Positions 6,251-6,459 of a stretch of DNA of 6,459 bases are shown piece by piece. The notes beneath the pieces are model-generated. The model was not told the DNA's origin and ran no database searches. It worked only from the letters and a program-made list of their open reading frames with translations. The position numbers and the translations under genes were made by a program. The stretch's first letter is position 1, and each line of letters opens with the position of its first letter. Source of the stretch: Lachnospiraceae bacterium (GTDB lineage: Bacteria > Bacillota_A > Clostridia > Lachnospirales > Lachnospiraceae); the NCBI GenBank assembly GCA_017620055.1, contig JAFZRD010000045.1, positions 1 to 6,459 on the forward strand. Reading direction: 5' to 3'.

Positions 6251-6459
6251 ATGATTCTGGAAATGAGAAATATCGAGAAGCGCTTCGAAGACTGCGAGGT
6301 GCTGCATGACATATCGCTATGCGTTGACAGCGGCGAGGTGGTGTCCATAATCGGACGCTCCGGCTCCGGCAAATCAACGCTGCTTCGTTGTGCGACATTT
6401 CTCGAGAAGATCGATGCGGGTTCGATCAGCTACAAGGGCGATACCGTCGCGCATACACC
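6251..6459 (+). CDS. Amino-acid ABC transporter ATP-binding protein, N-terminal part (3' truncated)
   Basis: The frame stays open to the window edge, giving 69 complete codons of a protein normally near 240 residues. It begins MILEMRNIEKRF, a typical opening strand with an aromatic A-loop residue (Phe12). It continues through VLHDISLCVDSGEVVSIIG to the Walker A loop GRSGSGKST (35-43), where Lys41 and the following Ser/Thr bind ATP phosphate. STLLRCATFLEKIDAGSI matches the polar amino-acid importer ATPases (HisP/GlnQ type), which usually have LLRC.N.LE.P..G.I. The Q-loop, signature motif and Walker B lie beyond the window. It should be the energising subunit for the permease and binding protein upstream, though the long spacer before it is unusual. 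Confidence 0.93.
   Translation, partial: MILEMRNIEKRFEDCEVLHDISLCVDSGEVVSIIGRSGSGKSTLLRCATFLEKIDAGSISYKGDTVAHT

Overview
The window looks like a chromosomal stretch from an anaerobic Clostridia-type Bacillota. Evidence for this: roughly 50% GC, frequent AGG/AGA arginine codons, purine-rich Shine-Dalgarno sites, a lipoprotein-type amino-acid binding protein, and a DegV-family fatty-acid-binding protein. I cannot name the genus. All eight coding regions lie on the plus strand; the first and last are cut by the window edges.

Layout. (1) 1-1071: C-terminal part of a methyl-accepting chemotaxis protein (end of HAMP plus the cytoplasmic signalling coiled coil), followed by a strong intrinsic terminator at 1100-1137. 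(2) 1159-4544: a tight five-gene run that is probably one transcript. It encodes an sce7726/MmcB-like PD-(D/E)XK protein, a membrane-anchored SIMPL (DUF541) protein, a histidine phosphatase whose start overlaps the previous stop by one base, a DegV-family protein, and RlmH, the 23S rRNA pseudouridine-1915 methyltransferase. (3) 4545-4621: a short AT-rich intergenic region with a plausible promoter, an imperfect dyad and a good ribosome binding site. (4) 4622-6459: a polar amino-acid ABC importer in the order binding lipoprotein, permease, ATPase (truncated just after Walker A).

How they work together. The last three genes are the parts of one importer. An extracytoplasmic lipoprotein captures an amino acid, a membrane permease carries it across, and a cytoplasmic ATPase powers the cycle. 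The five-gene run mixes ribosome maturation (RlmH), lipid or acyl handling (DegV), a phosphatase and two poorly understood proteins; it reads as a housekeeping operon without one obvious shared pathway. The chemoreceptor belongs to a separate unit.

The least explained stretch is the 189-base gap between permease and ATPase genes (6062-6250). Such genes usually abut or overlap. The gap contains about 133 bases bounded by imperfect inverted repeats, with two further complementary pairs nested inside, which suggests a small inserted repeat element or a structured RNA. I see no convincing new multi-gene system, tRNA, rRNA, CRISPR array or transposase.
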